From positions 620,001 to 684,000 of the forward strand of contig JAESUZ010000420.1 of the NCBI GenBank assembly GCA_017311185.1: DNA of 64,000 bases, given 5' to 3'. The DNA comes from Proteles cristata cristata. Lineage: Eukaryota > Chordata > Mammalia > Carnivora > Hyaenidae. Shown here piece after piece: positions 1-11,640 of the stretch. The notes below the pieces were generated by a model. It searched no databases. It was given only the letters and a program-made list of their open reading frames with translations, and was not told where the DNA came from. The first letter of the stretch is position 1, and each line of letters opens with the position of its first letter. The position numbers were made by a program, and so were the translations under genes.

Positions 1-1170
1 CAGTGATTTTGTTTCTGTTTTGACTCAGGACTTCAGTGTATTGACCTTGGGCCCAACCAGAACTTTTGTGTGTTTACCTTGGCCTCACCCTCACAACCGC
101 CTCCTACACTCATCCTCAGTCCCTGCAACCCTAGGCGGCCACCCTCAGCTGCTTGAAAGGTTTCATTTCTTAGAAGACAGTGCATGAAAGGTTTCATTTC
201 TTAGAAACTGCTCTCCTGAAACATCTTGCTTCTCAAGAAAGTGATCATCTGTAGACGTCTCAACTTCCTATTCCATCACACGGACTTTCACAAGATAAAA
301 TCTCACGTGCATGGGAGAGTTACAGCCTAACCTCCTCAAAGCTCCTCTTGGAGCAGAGGGTACTGGGGCTTATTGTTCATTGTCTCTTACATGTAGGATC
401 CTAAGATCTTTAGGAGTATTTTTTTTTTTTTGGTAGCCTCTCAGTACCACACATGAATATTTTTAATGGAAAATTTCAAAGATAAAAAAGTAGAATGAAT
501 TCTCACGTTCTCACCCTTCAGTTTTAACAATAAGCCACTGTCTTTGAATGATCCCCAGAGAAACATTCACACCAGTCTATATGATATCACAGCTGTCCTA
601 CAAGCTGACTTAGAGTGACCTCCTAAGTGCATTCCACTGTCCATGGTGCTGATCCACCAGCCCTTTGGCCAGCAGCCACACAAGCTATGCCTTGCTTTTT
701 GGTCAATGGGGTTTAATGTAGTGTTACCATAAAAGTAAACATTAGCTATACGTGACATAGTTCCAAGAAGTGCTATCTATGCCTGTGCTAAGTTAAAAAA
801 AAGCTAAGCCACAGAATATCCTAGTAATGCTAGTTACCTCTCATTTCTTTTATGCCCTGCAAATTTAATTCATTTCTTTAAAAATTGAAAAATGGGCATG
901 AAGAGGTTGGGTATGTATATTGGTGTGCCTATTTTGGACACAACATTTTCAAATATGGTTTATTAACCAAGCCATAACTAGTAAAAGTAGTTTTCCTTTT
1001 TACAAATTAAATATCACCTGTCCCGCTGGTTCATTAATGACGGTCAGACAGCTGACAGAATAACAGTTGTTAAAATGTTCCAGTGCCTTTCACTCCACTG
1101 AGCAGCACAATAATGAAAAATTCTCAACTATATATGTATTTATGGTAGTCAACATTTTTTCTGTATATTT
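1..1170. other. Unassigned noncoding stretch
   Basis: No exon, RNA gene or clearly recognised repeat is visible. A short piece near 450-545 loosely resembles old LINE sequence but is too diverged to assign. A short direct repeat inside it is listed separately. Confidence 0.5.
154..206. repeat. Local 31-bp tandem duplication
   Basis: The 22-base word tgaaaggtttcatttcttag plus aa occurs at 154-175 and again at 185-206, identical in both places. The offset is 31 bp, so a short segment was duplicated in tandem and has not diverged in the core. No transposon termini are seen around it; replication slippage is the simplest explanation. Confidence 0.9.
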
Positions 1171-1171
1171 C

Positions 1172-1600
1172 CCTATGAGGCACCATGCTAGGCACTAGTG
1201 GGAGAAGTAGAAGACATAATCCTTTTACTCAAAGTATTAAGAGTAAAATGGGGAAAAGTAGTCCTAGGATTGTCATATGTTAGAATAAATGTGGTAGAGG
1301 TATGTATGAAGGCCTGTGACACTACAGAGTAATAGCCTCTGTGGTTACCAGGAAAAGCTTCAAAGAGGGACTCTGGAAGGATGTTTAGTGGGAGGAGAAA
1401 GAAAGGCATTCCAAAGAGAGGTGACATAAACATGAGTGGTATTTGCATGTAATAGTATAAAGCTGAGTGCTGTGAACTTACTATAGGGGAAGGAAGTGGT
1501 GGAAGATAAAGTTGTACAGACAGGTTGGAAGGAATTTGTACTTTATGATGAAGACAATGTAAAGTATGTCCACTGCTGCAAGACACTGAGGGCATCTCTC
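1172..1600 (-). mobile_element. L2 LINE fragment, antisense
   Basis: The sequence follows the reverse complement of the L2 3' region. It starts with a gcaccatgctaggcact-like 3' landmark and continues through the 'aggaaaagcttcaaagagg' and 'attccaaagagag' type segments. It is strongly diverged and no coding potential remains. L2 stopped moving early in mammalian history. The class is fairly secure; the edges are approximate. Confidence 0.55.
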
Positions 1601-1754
1601 TGTTTTTAGGAAAAGGAATTCTCTCTCATATAGACTCCTGGAAACTGTGTGCTAACAGAATACTCAGCATACCAAGATTTGAGGAAGATGGTTTCTAGGG
1701 CCTATTTTTCTATTCATCTCCCCCTCCATTAAACGTATATCTAGAAGTTAATTC

Positions 1755-3118
1755 TGTTTCAGGTAAAGTATTGAACACTGAAGACACAGTGGTGAAGGAC
1801 AGACGTTATTCCTGCCATTAAGGAGCTTACATTCTAGTGGAGACTGGAGAAGAAGACCCAAGAATATACAAGTCTATATATAAACTGGATAATTTCAGGT
1901 TGTTGTAAATACTAGAAGGAAAAGAAATAGGAAGATAGACACTAACTGGGCAAGAGTTACTTTAGAAAGTCTGATCAGGGAAAAGGTTCTCTGCGGATTA
2001 ATATTTGAAATGGAATCTCAAAGATGAGGAGGATCCACATGTGTGCAGAGTCTATGGAAGAGCATCCCTGGAAACGGGACTAGCAAGTTATTGAAGGGCG
2101 TTGTGGTGAGAAATTGTGTGACGTGTTCTACAAACCGAAAGGAGACCAGCATGTTCAGAGCATAATGAGCAAGAGGAGAGATGGGTCGAGAGTAAAGATA
2201 AAGGCAGGCAGGGGCAAGGCCATGCTGAAAGAGCTTGTTAGCCATAATAAGCACCATAATTGATTCTAAAAGTTGGCATTTAAGGATTTAAAGCTACTGG
2301 GTATCATGATGAGATGTACACTTTCTCAAAATCACACTGATGTTGAAAGGTGGACCGGAGGTGGGTAAGAGTAAAGAAGAGTGGTATGATATGGGACTAC
2401 AGATTTAGTTCTGGCAAAAGGTTGGTAATGGTTTGGACTTGGGTGTGATGATAGAGGTGGAGAGAAATGAATGTGTCCTATATATTTTGAATACAGAACT
2501 GTTAGGACTTGTCATACCTTGGTTGTGGAGCATAAGAGAAAGGGAGGGATTCTTAGTTTTTTTTATTTGAGTAACTTATTTGATGGTACTATAGTTTTTG
2601 ATATGGGGAGACCTCCTAGGGTCCTGTTTGTTGGAGTGGAGTAATGGTGAATATTATTTTTTTAATATATTTTATTTCTAGGAGAGAGAGAGAGAGAGAG
2701 ACAGCGTGAGCAGGGGAGGGTCAGAGAGAGAGGGAGACACAGACTCCAAAACAGGCTCCAGGCTCTGAACTGGCAGTCAGCACAGAGCTCGACGCGGGGC
2801 TCGAACCCACGAACCGCGAGATCATGACCTAAGCGAAAGTCGGACGCTCAACTGACTAAGCCACCCAGGCACCCCATTGGTGAATATTATTAATACTGTT
2901 TTTGATGCCATAATTTTGAGATCTCTATTAGATATGTGAGGTTCAAATGGACAATGGCTACGTCTCAAGGGAGATCGGAGGTGGAGATATAAATCTGGAA
3001 GTTATCAGCATATACTTAAAGCCATCAGATTTGATGAAAACATATAGGGAAAGAACACAGTAAGGGAAGAGAAGGAAGAACCATGCCCATGGTTAAGTAG
3101 ATAGTAGAGGAGGGGAAT
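1755..3118 (-). mobile_element. Long L2 LINE fragment, antisense, split by a SINE
   Basis: Successive landmarks match the reverse complement of the L2 3' half in order: 'aggagcttacattctagtgg' near 1820, 'ttgttagccataataag' near 2236, 'ggtttggacttgggtg' near 2430, and 'ggtggagatataaatctgg' followed by 'gttatcagcatatacttaaa' near 2980-3020. The element is one colinear copy of about 1.35 kb interrupted by the young SINE at 2659-2875. It abuts an MLT1 LTR at about 3120. No open frame survives. Confidence 0.65.
2659..2875 (-). mobile_element. Young CAN-SINE, antisense
   Basis: Read on the minus strand it has the tRNA-Lys-like head, the gggttcgagccccgcgtcg-type B-box region, a CT-rich tract and a ctagaaataaaa end. 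It is flanked by a perfect 14-bp target-site duplication, tggtgaatattatt, at 2645-2658 and 2878-2891. It belongs to the youngest subfamily here (ttcgcttaggtc; ctgactgccagttc). It interrupts an L2. Confidence 0.96.
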
Positions 3119-3120
3119 TA

Positions 3121-3503
3121 TTGTAGATTGAACTGTGTGCCCTTGCCCCAATTGATATATTGAAATCTTAACCCCCCAGTGCCTCAGAATGTGACCTTAT
3201 TTGGAAATATGATCATTGCAGATAAGTTAAGATGAGACCATACTGGAGTAGGACATCTAATTCAATATGATTGGTGTCCTTATAAAAAAAGGAAATTCCA
3301 TGTGAAGACTGGACTTAGACTCCCTCAAACCAAAGAACTACTGGAAGCGATGAGAGATCCTTCTCTAGAGCCTTCAGAGGGACCCCAGCACTGCTGGCAG
3401 CTTGATTTCAGGCTTCTGGCCTCCAGAGTTCTGAAATGATAAAATTCTGTTAAGCCACTCAGTTTGTGGTGTTTTGTTATGGTGGCCCTAGAAAACACAT
3501 AAA
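3121..3503 (-). mobile_element. MLT1-type MaLR solo LTR, antisense
   Basis: The reverse complement follows the MLT1 consensus from the tgttatggcagcc-type start through 'ctccagagttctg', 'ggacaccaat...', 'ttccaaataaggtcacattc' and the gacacagttcaat end. Plus-strand landmarks are 'gtgaccttatttggaaat' (3190-3209) and 'gtgtccttataaaaaa' (about 3275). MaLR LTRs are old nonautonomous ERVL-class elements. No internal retroviral region is adjacent. Confidence 0.8.
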
Positions 3504-3960
3504 AGACTAACTAGAAGTAACAAGAAGTAAAAGGAAGACCACCAAAATGTTGTGTCATGGCGGCCAAGGGAAGCATGTGTTGCAGGGAGAAGGGTGTGGC
3601 CATTTTTACTAAAGACTGTTGAGAGATTAAATAAGAAGAGGAGAGAGAAAGGACCAATAGATTAGATTTTGCAGTTTATTTGGGGATTCTTGTTCCTCCT
3701 ATTTCTCGTGTTTGAGATATTCCGTATCTACCTCTTGATGATGACTTTGGTTATATTCAGCTGCTGGAAGGTAGTGGGTGTGCCATCAGATAGAGTGAAC
3801 TGGTAGCTTTTCTTCTGGTTAGAAAGTTTCCTGTCTCTCGCAAGATGCTGTGGCAGTGTCCTGAGCCTTCCTCCTTTGTTCCCATAGCCACTGCTTTATT
3901 CTGCAGGAGAAGGTGCTTGCTGCCTACTCCCCCGTGGCATAAGAATATCAGTAGCTGAGT
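3504..3960. other. Unassigned noncoding stretch
   Basis: No gene or repeat recognised between the MLT1 LTR and the SINE at 3961. The last 20 bases (3941-3960) are the left target-site duplication of that SINE. Confidence 0.5.
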
Positions 3961-4191
3961 CGGGGCGCCTGGGTGGCTTAGTCGGTTGAGTGTCCAACTT
4001 TCGCTTAGGTCATGATCTCGCGGATTGTGGGTTCGAGCCCTGCGTCGGGCTCTGTGCTGACTGCCAGCCCAGAACCTGGAGCCTGTTTCAATCTGTGACT
4101 CCCTCTCTCTCTGTCCCTCCCCTGCTCACGCTGTCTCTCTCTCTCTCTCCTAGAAATAAATAAAATGTTAAAAAAAAAAAAAACAAAAAAA
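3961..4191 (+). mobile_element. Young CAN-SINE, sense, with 20-bp TSD
   Basis: Full-length copy: ggggcgcctgggtggcttag head, ttcgagccctgcgtcgggct B-box region, ctgactgccagc, a CT-rich tract, cctagaaataaataaaa and an A-rich tail. The flanks aagaatatcagtagctgagt are identical over 20 bp at 3941-3960 and 4192-4211, the signature of L1-driven target-primed insertion. Belongs to the youngest subfamily of the window. Confidence 0.97.
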
Positions 4192-4211
4192 AAGAATATC
4201 AGTAGCTGAGT

Positions 4212-4900
4212 TGACCATCCAGTTCCTCTGAACTCAGTTTTCCAATTACTCTACAATTCTATCCACTGCTTGCTATTCTGAATGTGGACCTCCCCCAGGA
4301 CCACTCCCCTTCACAGCCAATCCGCTTCTGCACCTGTTTTTGGCTCTTATTTTCTGTTCAGAATTTATGATCCATTGTGTAACTGTTCTCAATATGCATC
4401 ACCATTGTATATTTATTTAACAACATCTTTTCTTGGGCCGTTTCCAAGAATTTGGACTAGGAGTGGAAATAGGCTCTGGCATATGGTCTGACATGATGTC
4501 AGTCCTCTGATATATTCCTTTTGTTGTGGACTAATATTGATTCCATCATCATGCCATGTTTGTGCTCATGGAGCACAAATATCTTTTGGCTTCCAGGGTC
4601 TCAGAGGTCACTGGCAAAGCTCCTTAGACATTTCTTCTGAACTACGCTCTCTGAATCAATACCACCAGTGGTAGTTTCCAATAAATGTAGCCTTTATTTA
4701 TTGACTTAACAAATAATTTAATTATTTACTGTATATGTATCACAGTTGGTGGTATAGAGAAATATAATGTGTGTCTCTATTCTCAATGAGTGTCCTTGGG
4801 AAAAATAGGCATTCACACAAAGGATGCTAAAAAATAATTCATGAATTAAGCAACATGAAGACTTCATTGGCCAGGGCTAGACATCTAGCTTACATTGTAT
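4212..4900. other. Unassigned noncoding stretch
   Basis: AT-moderate unique-looking sequence. No exon, LTR, LINE or SINE was recognised. Short open frames here lack any family resemblance and are treated as chance. Confidence 0.45.
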
Positions 4901-4904
4901 TAAA

Positions 4905-5000
4905 AAAAAAAAGTGTATCTCTTGTATTCTGGTATTTAGGGCAGTGCCCAGTACACAGTAGGCCTTCTATAAATATTTGTTGAATGAGTGAATGAAGGGA
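4905..5000 (+). mobile_element. L2 3'-end fragment, sense
   Basis: 'gggcagtgcccagtacacag' followed by 'taggccttctataaatattt' and 'gttgaatgagtgaatga' is the canonical 3' terminus of L2. The short terminal piece is all that survives. Confidence 0.8.
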
Positions 5001-5480
5001 ATTTACTGTCTCACATAATTGAAATGTCCAGGAGATGTCTAGGTTTCGGTATAGCTGTATCCAGGGATCCAGATCCTTAGGCATCCGATTCTCTCCTTTT
5101 TTCAGCTCTGCTTTTTTCTGAATTGGCCTAATTTTGAGGAAGTTTCTCTCCGTCCTATGGTGGCTGCTGGTCTTTTGAAAGAGAGAGTCTTCCCTTCCCC
5201 CCTTTCAGTAGTTTCAGCAAAAATCCTGGAGCTGAAACTCATAGCGTCGGTTTGGATCATGTGCCCATCCCTGAACCAATCACTGTGACCAAGAGATGGA
5301 ATACTTGATTGGTCAGACCTAGTCACATGGGCACCCCTGGAACTGAGCCTTTTGAGCCACATGAACCAAGAGTTTGGGAGGTCTTTTTATTTCCCAAAGA
5401 AAAACTGGGTAGGTGCTATTACCAGCAGAAGGAATGAAAGGATGCTGTACAGGTAAAACTAATGAGTGTTTGTTGTTCTG
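5001..5480 (+). mobile_element. Ancient LTR-like mammalian repeat (family uncertain)
   Basis: The order of segments matches a dispersed mammalian repeat I associate with MaLR/ERVL-type LTRs: 'actgtctcacataattgaaa', 'tccaggagatgtctagg', 'agctctgctttttt', 'gatcatgtgcccatccctga', 'accaatcactgtgacc', then 'cagcagaaggaatgaaagga'. I am confident it is an old interspersed repeat. The family name is from memory and unconfirmed. Confidence 0.45.
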
Positions 5481-5499
5481 CAAGGTCTTCGTATAAGAG

Positions 5500-6397
5500 A
5501 TGTCATAAGGCAATATATAATTCCACATGATTGTATCAGGAAATGAGGATCAGTTCAGAGGGTTTGGAAGTGGTCAAAGCCAACCTCACAGAAGAGACTG
5601 AAATTCATTCATGCTTGAGAAGCAAGCAGGAATTGACTTGATAAGGAAAAGGAATTCTAGAGGTGAGTGGGAATAGAGTATACATCGTGACTCAGAGTAA
5701 CTTGAGTGGGTAACTGGTGAAAGAGGGAGATTGGGAATGCCAGAATGTGACGATAACCTTGACAAGATGACTATGGGCTACCATAGCTGCAGCCACACTT
5801 TAGGCAAACAGTGCTTGAGCCAGCCTATAGTCCACTCTCCACCCTCATCTCTGATAACTGGGTAATAACCCTTCTGGCTTCTAACTAGCCTTTGCCTGTG
5901 GAGTTCTGGGAACACTTGTTATTGACCCCAGAGCCTCCTTGTGATGCTGCTTCCCAGTTGTCAGCAAAGACTGATGTCCACTTAAGCCCTCCTGTGATCA
6001 ACCCAGCTCACCCTTGTAATTGACTGTGCAAGTCTTTTCAGCCTAGGGCAAGAAAAGTACACTTTTTCTTATTTTCAGAGTAAGCCAATGGCAGGCTTGT
6101 TCCAACACTGTCAAACAAGAAAAACCCTTTGCATCGGAATCAAGTGCAGCAAAAGCAAGTAGTTTGTGAACAAATCAAAGCTCCTTGGGTGCAAGCTGCA
6201 CCCCTCTTGGGTACCCCCACTTTGCCCCTGTGAATCTGTAGAGAGACTCAACACTTGTCCTGGGTTAAGGACCCAGGACATCATGTACATGTAAACAAGG
6301 GGATTCACCCAATCAATCATGTACATGTAAACAAAAGGATTCCCTGAAGGAAGGGAGTCTGGCTTGCTGTTTGTATAAAGTTCATATACATTCAGTA
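5500..6397. other. Unassigned noncoding stretch
   Basis: No gene or interspersed repeat recognised. It contains the 37-bp-offset direct repeat at 6281-6342. Confidence 0.45.
6281..6342. repeat. Direct repeat, 25-bp units at 37-bp offset
   Basis: tcatgtacatgtaaacaa plus (a/g)(a/g)ggatt occurs at 6281-6305 and 6318-6342 with two mismatches. It is a small tandem duplication; each unit contains the palindromic core catgtacatg. Confidence 0.85.
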
Positions 6398-6632
6398 TTT
6401 ATTATGAGCCAGATTCAGTTTTAAATAGTTTATGGATATTAACTAATTTCCCTCTCATGCCAACCCTGAGAGGTAGATGCCATTATTTTATTCACCAACA
6501 AGGAAACTGAGGCTCAGAGAAGTTAAGTAACATGTTCAAGGTGACCTACCTACAGAGCATAGGAGCCTAGATTCAAATCCAGGTGATCTGAATCCAGAGT
6601 CTATGCTCTTCACCATCACTTTGTGCTGCCTC
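6398..6632 (-). mobile_element. MIR SINE, antisense
   Basis: Near full-length reverse complement of MIR: 'attatgagccagattcag' at the 3' end, then 'caaggaaactgaggctcaga', 'gaagttaagtaacatgttca', 'gattcaaatccaggtgatct' and 'ccagagtctatgctcttcac'. MIR is a tRNA-derived SINE mobilised by L2. Confidence 0.88.
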
Positions 6633-6639
6633 GAATTCT

Positions 6640-7990
6640 GTTCCTTTAGCTCACAGTGACTGGAAAGGCGAATAAGCTCTGTACATTATAGAAAGGACTT
6701 TGATGCTCCTCATAGCCAATCAGGAAGAGATTCAGAGTCCAGAAGCAGCTACCAACATTTCCTTTCTGTTTTATGTGCATTACGGGCTAAGTTTGCCTTT
6801 CACGGACACCAGCAAGCCCCCTTGATCTTGATCTCCATCCCTTCATCCTTTTCCAACAAGAGCCACCAGCCTTCTTGTGCACTTGATTCTCTCATCTGCC
6901 CTGATAAGACCCATTTGCCCTGAATTCTCACATGCTTTAGAGCAAGGTACGTAAAGACATCAAACCCTTATGGCTAATATTGATCGACTCTGCCAGGGTA
7001 GCGGATGCATTATCACACTAAAGGACTCTCTTCACAGCAGGGGAGAAATTGAGAAGGAAGGACAGTGGAAATGAAGGGGCAGAGGATCCCATTTTGCCCC
7101 AGGAGTGAATAGAGCAGGATAAAAAAGCTAAGTGATTAGGTAGACTGATGGGTCCTATATTTTCAAGACCAGGACCACTGATATGGATATTATGAGAATT
7201 TCTTGTAGGAAATGCCGTAAGCCCTCAGAGAGGCTTAGAAACAGAAAATGACAAATGGTTACCTTGTCCAGATATATCTGGGTTTGGGTCTATGAACCGC
7301 CTACTCTACCTTCTTGACCTAGTTCTGAAATGTAGACAATTGATGTGAGCATGTGGAGGAAGGGTTGGCCAACTCCTCTCTCTGAGTTGAGCCGACTTCT
7401 CTCTCTCTCATTTCTCAGTACATCTGCCTCTATGGAAGATTGAGTACCAATCCCAGAACTCAGATTCTGACCTCAGAGCCCTGATTTTTCCTCTTACAAA
7501 CACTGTCAGGTGGGGCCGGCTGTCCTTAAAACTGTCTTGTGTGGTTTTGAGGCCAGATGTCCAGCTGTGTCTTCATATATGTGGCTGGTCATGTGCATAT
7601 CACTGTCGTTTGAGCAAGGTCTAAATGAGTATGCACTTGTTGATCTGAGAATGGGTGAGCAGGTCATTTTCCAAGTGAGATGCTATCCATACCAGTTCTC
7701 TGCAGTCACTGGGAAGAGAAGACCTATGTGTGGAGCTGTTGATTGGTCTACTAGCTTGCCATAAAAATAGAGTCTGCTTGAGAAAGTGGTCCACACAGGA
7801 AAGCAGGGCTTCAAAATGGAGAGGGTGTCATAGGGTTCTGAAGTCATTATTTGAGTGTCCAGATCCACCAGCACCTGAAGGCAGAGCCCCTGGTCTTAAT
7901 TTTTTTGAGCCAATGCATTTCTTGCTTTGCTTAAGCTACTTTGAATTAAATTTCTGTCACTAATAACACGAACAATTTTGACAAGTATGC
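6640..7990. other. Unassigned noncoding stretch, about 1.35 kb
   Basis: No repeat consensus or exon-like structure was recognised. Open frames of 60-85 codons occur on both strands but overlap each other and show no family resemblance. The stretch is a plausible unique-sequence block. Confidence 0.45.
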
Positions 7991-8009
7991 AAAGTAGATA
8001 ATTTACAGG

Positions 8010-8170
8010 CTACCTCCGGTGACTTAGTCATCATCTCCATTTGACAGATGAGGAAATGGCAATTTGAAGGTTCAGGTAATTTGTGCAGATCTTACAGGTA
8101 GTCGGTGGAAGACCCACGAGTTGGTACAAGGCTGATCTCGAAACTAATGAAGACAGTGTTCTTTACCAAA
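8010..8170 (-). mobile_element. MIR fragment, antisense
   Basis: 'catttgacagatgaggaaat' is the MIR core in antisense, followed by degraded forms of the conserved ggtcacacagc-type and terminal segments up to 'gtgttctttacc'. Considerably diverged. Confidence 0.6.
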
Positions 8171-8455
8171 AACCTTGGAAAATGTTCTCCGTTTTGGTTT
8201 TTCCAAGGAGCACAAGCACACAGTGATTCAAAGTCTCCTTTGGAGATGCCCCGTTCCTGCTTGCTCCGTTCCAGAACTGACTCAGTGAGTTGTCAGGCTG
8301 ACTCGAATTGTTGTTTATACAGTCTGTGAACTTGCAGTTTATGGTATTTTGTAATTTTGTTTTCCCTGCCATTTCACTAATGCAGCTTTGTGAGCAAACA
8401 TTGCCTGTGATTTAAATTCACCATAGTAATGAAACGTGCATGCGTGCGCGCATAC

Positions 8456-8481
8456 ATACACACACACACACACACACACAG
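8456..8481. repeat. (CA)n microsatellite
   Basis: About 11 uninterrupted CA units, preceded by an alternating purine-pyrimidine run (gcatgcgtgcgcgcatac) that extends the Z-DNA-prone character to about 8437-8490. Confidence 0.95.
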
Positions 8482-8514
8482 GCACACACGCTTCCTCAGA
8501 ACAGGCCACAGCTT

Positions 8515-8640
8515 TCTGATTAATCACATGTGTAAAGTACAGTGTTTACAGGAAATCGGCAGGTGGCAATTAACATCTTGGAAATTATCTGGGAAACACA
8601 ACTGGAGCCGCCACTTCAGGAGGGAAACATGGCGGTAATC
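8515..8640. promoter_or_regulatory. Candidate regulatory element (motif cluster)
   Basis: In unique sequence, several transcription-factor-like words sit within 60 bp: gattaat (8518-8524, homeodomain-like), cacatgtg (8525-8532, palindromic E-box), tgtttac (8543-8549, FOX-like), caggtg (8560-8565, E-box) and caattaa (8567-8573, homeodomain-like). No flanking transposon explains them. This is motif matching only; short words like these also occur by chance. Confidence 0.3.
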
Positions 8641-8957
8641 AGCAAAGTGACAAATCCCCTCGGAGCTGGGAATGAGTGGGGCTGGGCATGGGGGGCTGCC
8701 AGGCACGCAGCAGCTGGTGGGGGCAGCCTGGTGTGGATCGCAGGCTGCTTGCCAGCCTCTTTCTTTTCCTCCCAACACCAAAGAAGCAGTCTTTGGGTTG
8801 AAATAGTTGAAATGAAATAGCTGCCTGAAAGGCAGACTGTCTTAGAACAGCCTTTAGAAAACACTCATTAACGACAACAACAAAACCACTCAGACTTGGG
8901 TCTGGGCACAAGTGGGCACTGGCCCTCCTGGTCTGGTTGTTAAAACATGGAGCTATG

Positions 8958-9142
8958 GGGGCACCTGGGTGGCTCAGCCGGTGAAGTGCCTGACTCTTGA
9001 TTTCAGCTCAGGTCATGAGTTTGAGCCCCGCGTTGGGGTCCATGGTGAGCCTGGAGCCTACTTCAGATTCTGTGTCTCTGTCTCTTTCTGCTCATGCTCA
9101 TGCTCTGTCTCTCTCAAAAAACAAATAAACATTAAAAAAAAT
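8958..9142 (+). mobile_element. CAN-SINE, sense, internally deleted
   Basis: Head gggggcacctgggtggctca, then 'gactcttgatttcagctcag' and 'gtttgagccccgcgttgggg', then a CT tract and tctcaaaaaacaaataaac tail. A short deletion removes the segment between gtcatga and gtttgagcc, so the usual 'tctcgcggttcgtg' spacer is lost. Older subfamily. Confidence 0.92.
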
Positions 9143-9254
9143 AATGTAAATAGCCATTTGCATTCTTTGGTGAGTCCTTCTTACTTAGCAATAGGTCTGT
9201 CTTTAGGAAGATTTCTCCATGTCTGTAGATAAAAGTCTTCTGTGTTATTTTAAT

Positions 9255-10065
9255 GATTCCATCTAACCTATGAAGAGTGGGTGCACCATAAGTTACTTAA
9301 CCGCTCCCCCATACTAGTGGGCATTTTAGAGAGTTTCCAAATTTTCACTCTTCCAAATAATTCTGCAGCAGACACTTTTGCACGTGTGTCTTTGAGCATG
9401 AGGGTAGGAGAGGGAGAGGTGACTGAGGTATGGGGTGGGGTAGGGGGGTGAGTTTTCTTCAGATTATACCTACCATTGAGAGCGCTCTGTCAAAGGTCGT
9501 TGCGTGTAAAATGATGTTAAATTTTGCCTAATTGCTCTCCAAAAAACTGCCAATTAGCATTCTTAATGATGAATAAGCCTGCCTGCTTTGCATCTCTTTT
9601 GTCTCCCACACTTTTTTAAAGGAGGTATGTATTTTTGTTTCGGAGTGTATGGCCCAGAACTGGTTAGCAGGACTTAAAACCAAAGAGTCTCTGTCTCTTA
9701 GATTTCCCTAATGATGGTGAGCACCTTTTCATGGACATACTGGCCCTTGAAGTTTCTGTTCAAGTATTTCATGCATTAAAAAAGTGGGGGCTTTGTGTCT
9801 TTTGCATTTTAGTGCATGGTCCGTTTCAAGTACATTTTTGTGTATGCAGGGAGGCCCAGGTAGAGGTTCTTTTATAGTTTTTTCCTACATGGATACAATT
9901 CTCCCAGCATCATTTGTTTAAAAAAAAAAAAATTCTCTTTCTTTTGCACTGACGTGGCACCTTTGCTGAAAATGAGTGGATTGAATATGTATAAGTCTTC
10001 CTGGACTCTGTTAGACTCTATGCTGTTCCATTGATTAGCATATCCCTACTTTGAGTCTTTGTCTT
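9255..10065 (-). mobile_element. Ancient L1M ORF2/3' region, antisense
   Basis: Antisense L1 landmarks appear in order: 'gggcattttagagagtttcc' (about 9320), 'gtcaaaggtcgttgcgtg' (9490), 'ttgctctccaaaaaactgcc' (9532), 'cagcatcatttgttt' (about 9906), 'ggcacctttgctgaaaatga' (9957) and 'ctatgctgttccattgatta' (10018). Many indels and stops; the copy is long dead. Confidence 0.75.
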
Positions 10066-10585
10066 TTAACTGGAGATTACTGATGGAGTTTGTTGACTCC
10101 CTTCTATTGTCCTAATTTTTAAGGCAGGCCCAGTCTTTCTGGGTAACAGCAAGGGAAAAGAAAAGCAAGCAAGGGAACTGAGTGCTAGGAAGCCAATTCG
10201 CAAACCCATCAGACACTGAGCCCTGAGTTTTACTCGTGCAGGTGTTGCCTGCCGCTGATCAGTGGCTTTCGGGTAGTAGAATCAGGCGACCTGGCTTTAC
10301 CAACATTTTCTGCCTGGGTCATGACCACAGGCTAGGGCTGCGGCCACAGGAGCCAAGAATTTCCTGAGCATCCAGTTCCTTAAATTTACATCCCAAGCCC
10401 ATCTGCTATTCCTATCCTTTGCTAGTGGCTCAAAAACCTCCAGACTATGCCCGAGACCTTCTGCCAAAGCGGAACCTGCTAGACCCATATGCAGTTCCCC
10501 CTACCTTCCTGTTTATTGTGTCCACTTCATGTGCACGTGACTTCTCTAACTGTAATATCATTATCAAGAAGAGGAGACCCTCTGT
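10066..10585. other. Unassigned noncoding stretch
   Basis: No recognised repeat or exon. The sequence is moderately GC-rich with ordinary open frames of under 70 codons. Confidence 0.45.
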
Positions 10586-10912
10586 GTCGGTTTGCAAGGG
10601 CTGCCCTAACAAACTACCATAGGTTGGGGGGTTTAAGCCACAGAAACTTCAAGGTTCTGGCAGAATTGGTTTCTTCTGGGGCCTGTTTTCTTGCCTTGGG
10701 GAGGGCCATCTTCTCCCTGCGTCTTCACACAGTCTTCCCTTTTCTTAGAAGGACACACCAGTCAAATTGGATTAGGGCTACCTTAATGCGCCATTTTAAC
10801 TTCTTTACCCCTTCAAAGATTCCATCTCCAAATACAGCCACATTCTGAGGTCATGGGGGTTCGAACTTGAACATTTAGTTTGCGAGGGCACACAATTCAG
10901 CCCATGACACTC
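10586..10912 (+). mobile_element. MLT1-type MaLR LTR, sense
   Basis: Matches MLT1 in order: 'gggctgccctaacaaactac', 'aagccacagaaacttc', 'acaccagtcaaattggatta', 'cattttaacttctttacc', 'ccacattctgaggtcatggg' and the 'cacacaattcagcccatgac' end. No internal sequence follows. Confidence 0.85.
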
Positions 10913-11099
10913 TCTATTGGAATGGTCAGATGTGGGCTGGCCCCATTCAGTCGCTGCTGGACTCAGCTATGATTTTTGGCTCAACTCACTATTATTTTGG
11001 CTCACCTCACTCCTGTAGCCCTAAGAATATACAGCCTTCTTTTCCCTCTTTTCCTAAGGGCTCTCCTGAATTCCGAACTCAACTTGATTGCTATTAACA

Positions 11100-11640
11100 T
11101 GACATACATAATATATACAAACTCTTTGTAAATGTATTTCTTACATTAATATATTTCTCTTCTTTAATGCAATAGATTTTAGCTTTTGATCAACTTGCCT
11201 TTTAAGAGTTGCTTAACTTTGCTTCCTTCCCCCCCATCATATTTTTTATTTTCTGTTTATTGTAATTCCTTGGTTTTTTTGCCCCTCCCCTCCACCCCTA
11301 CCCCTTCTTCTCCTGTATATTGTTGCATTGATTGAGTTTCTTTGGCTCATTTTTTCCATATTGGGTTTTGGAAATTATAGATCTTATTCTGTTTTTCAGT
11401 GGTTGCCCTAATATTTTAACACATTAAAAAATCATTACTAAATTAGAACACAAATATGAAAAAAAAAAAAAAAGCAGAGCAATATGGAAAGGCATACCAT
11501 GGAAAATGAGTCTTTCAATTCCAGACTTTCACCTCTCATGCTGCTTCCGAAAATAATCTATTTTTTAACCATTTCCCTTTTTAAGTATTCTGGTTGTTGC
11601 TTCCTTAACTTAAATAATATTTTTATACTTCTACTTTTTA
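11100..11640 (-). mobile_element. Probable ancient L1M fragment, antisense
   Basis: The best landmark is 'ttttcagtggttgccctaat' (11395-11414), a recurring antisense L1M motif followed by attttaaca. The surrounding AT-rich sequence fits but is too decayed for a colinear match. Confidence 0.4.
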
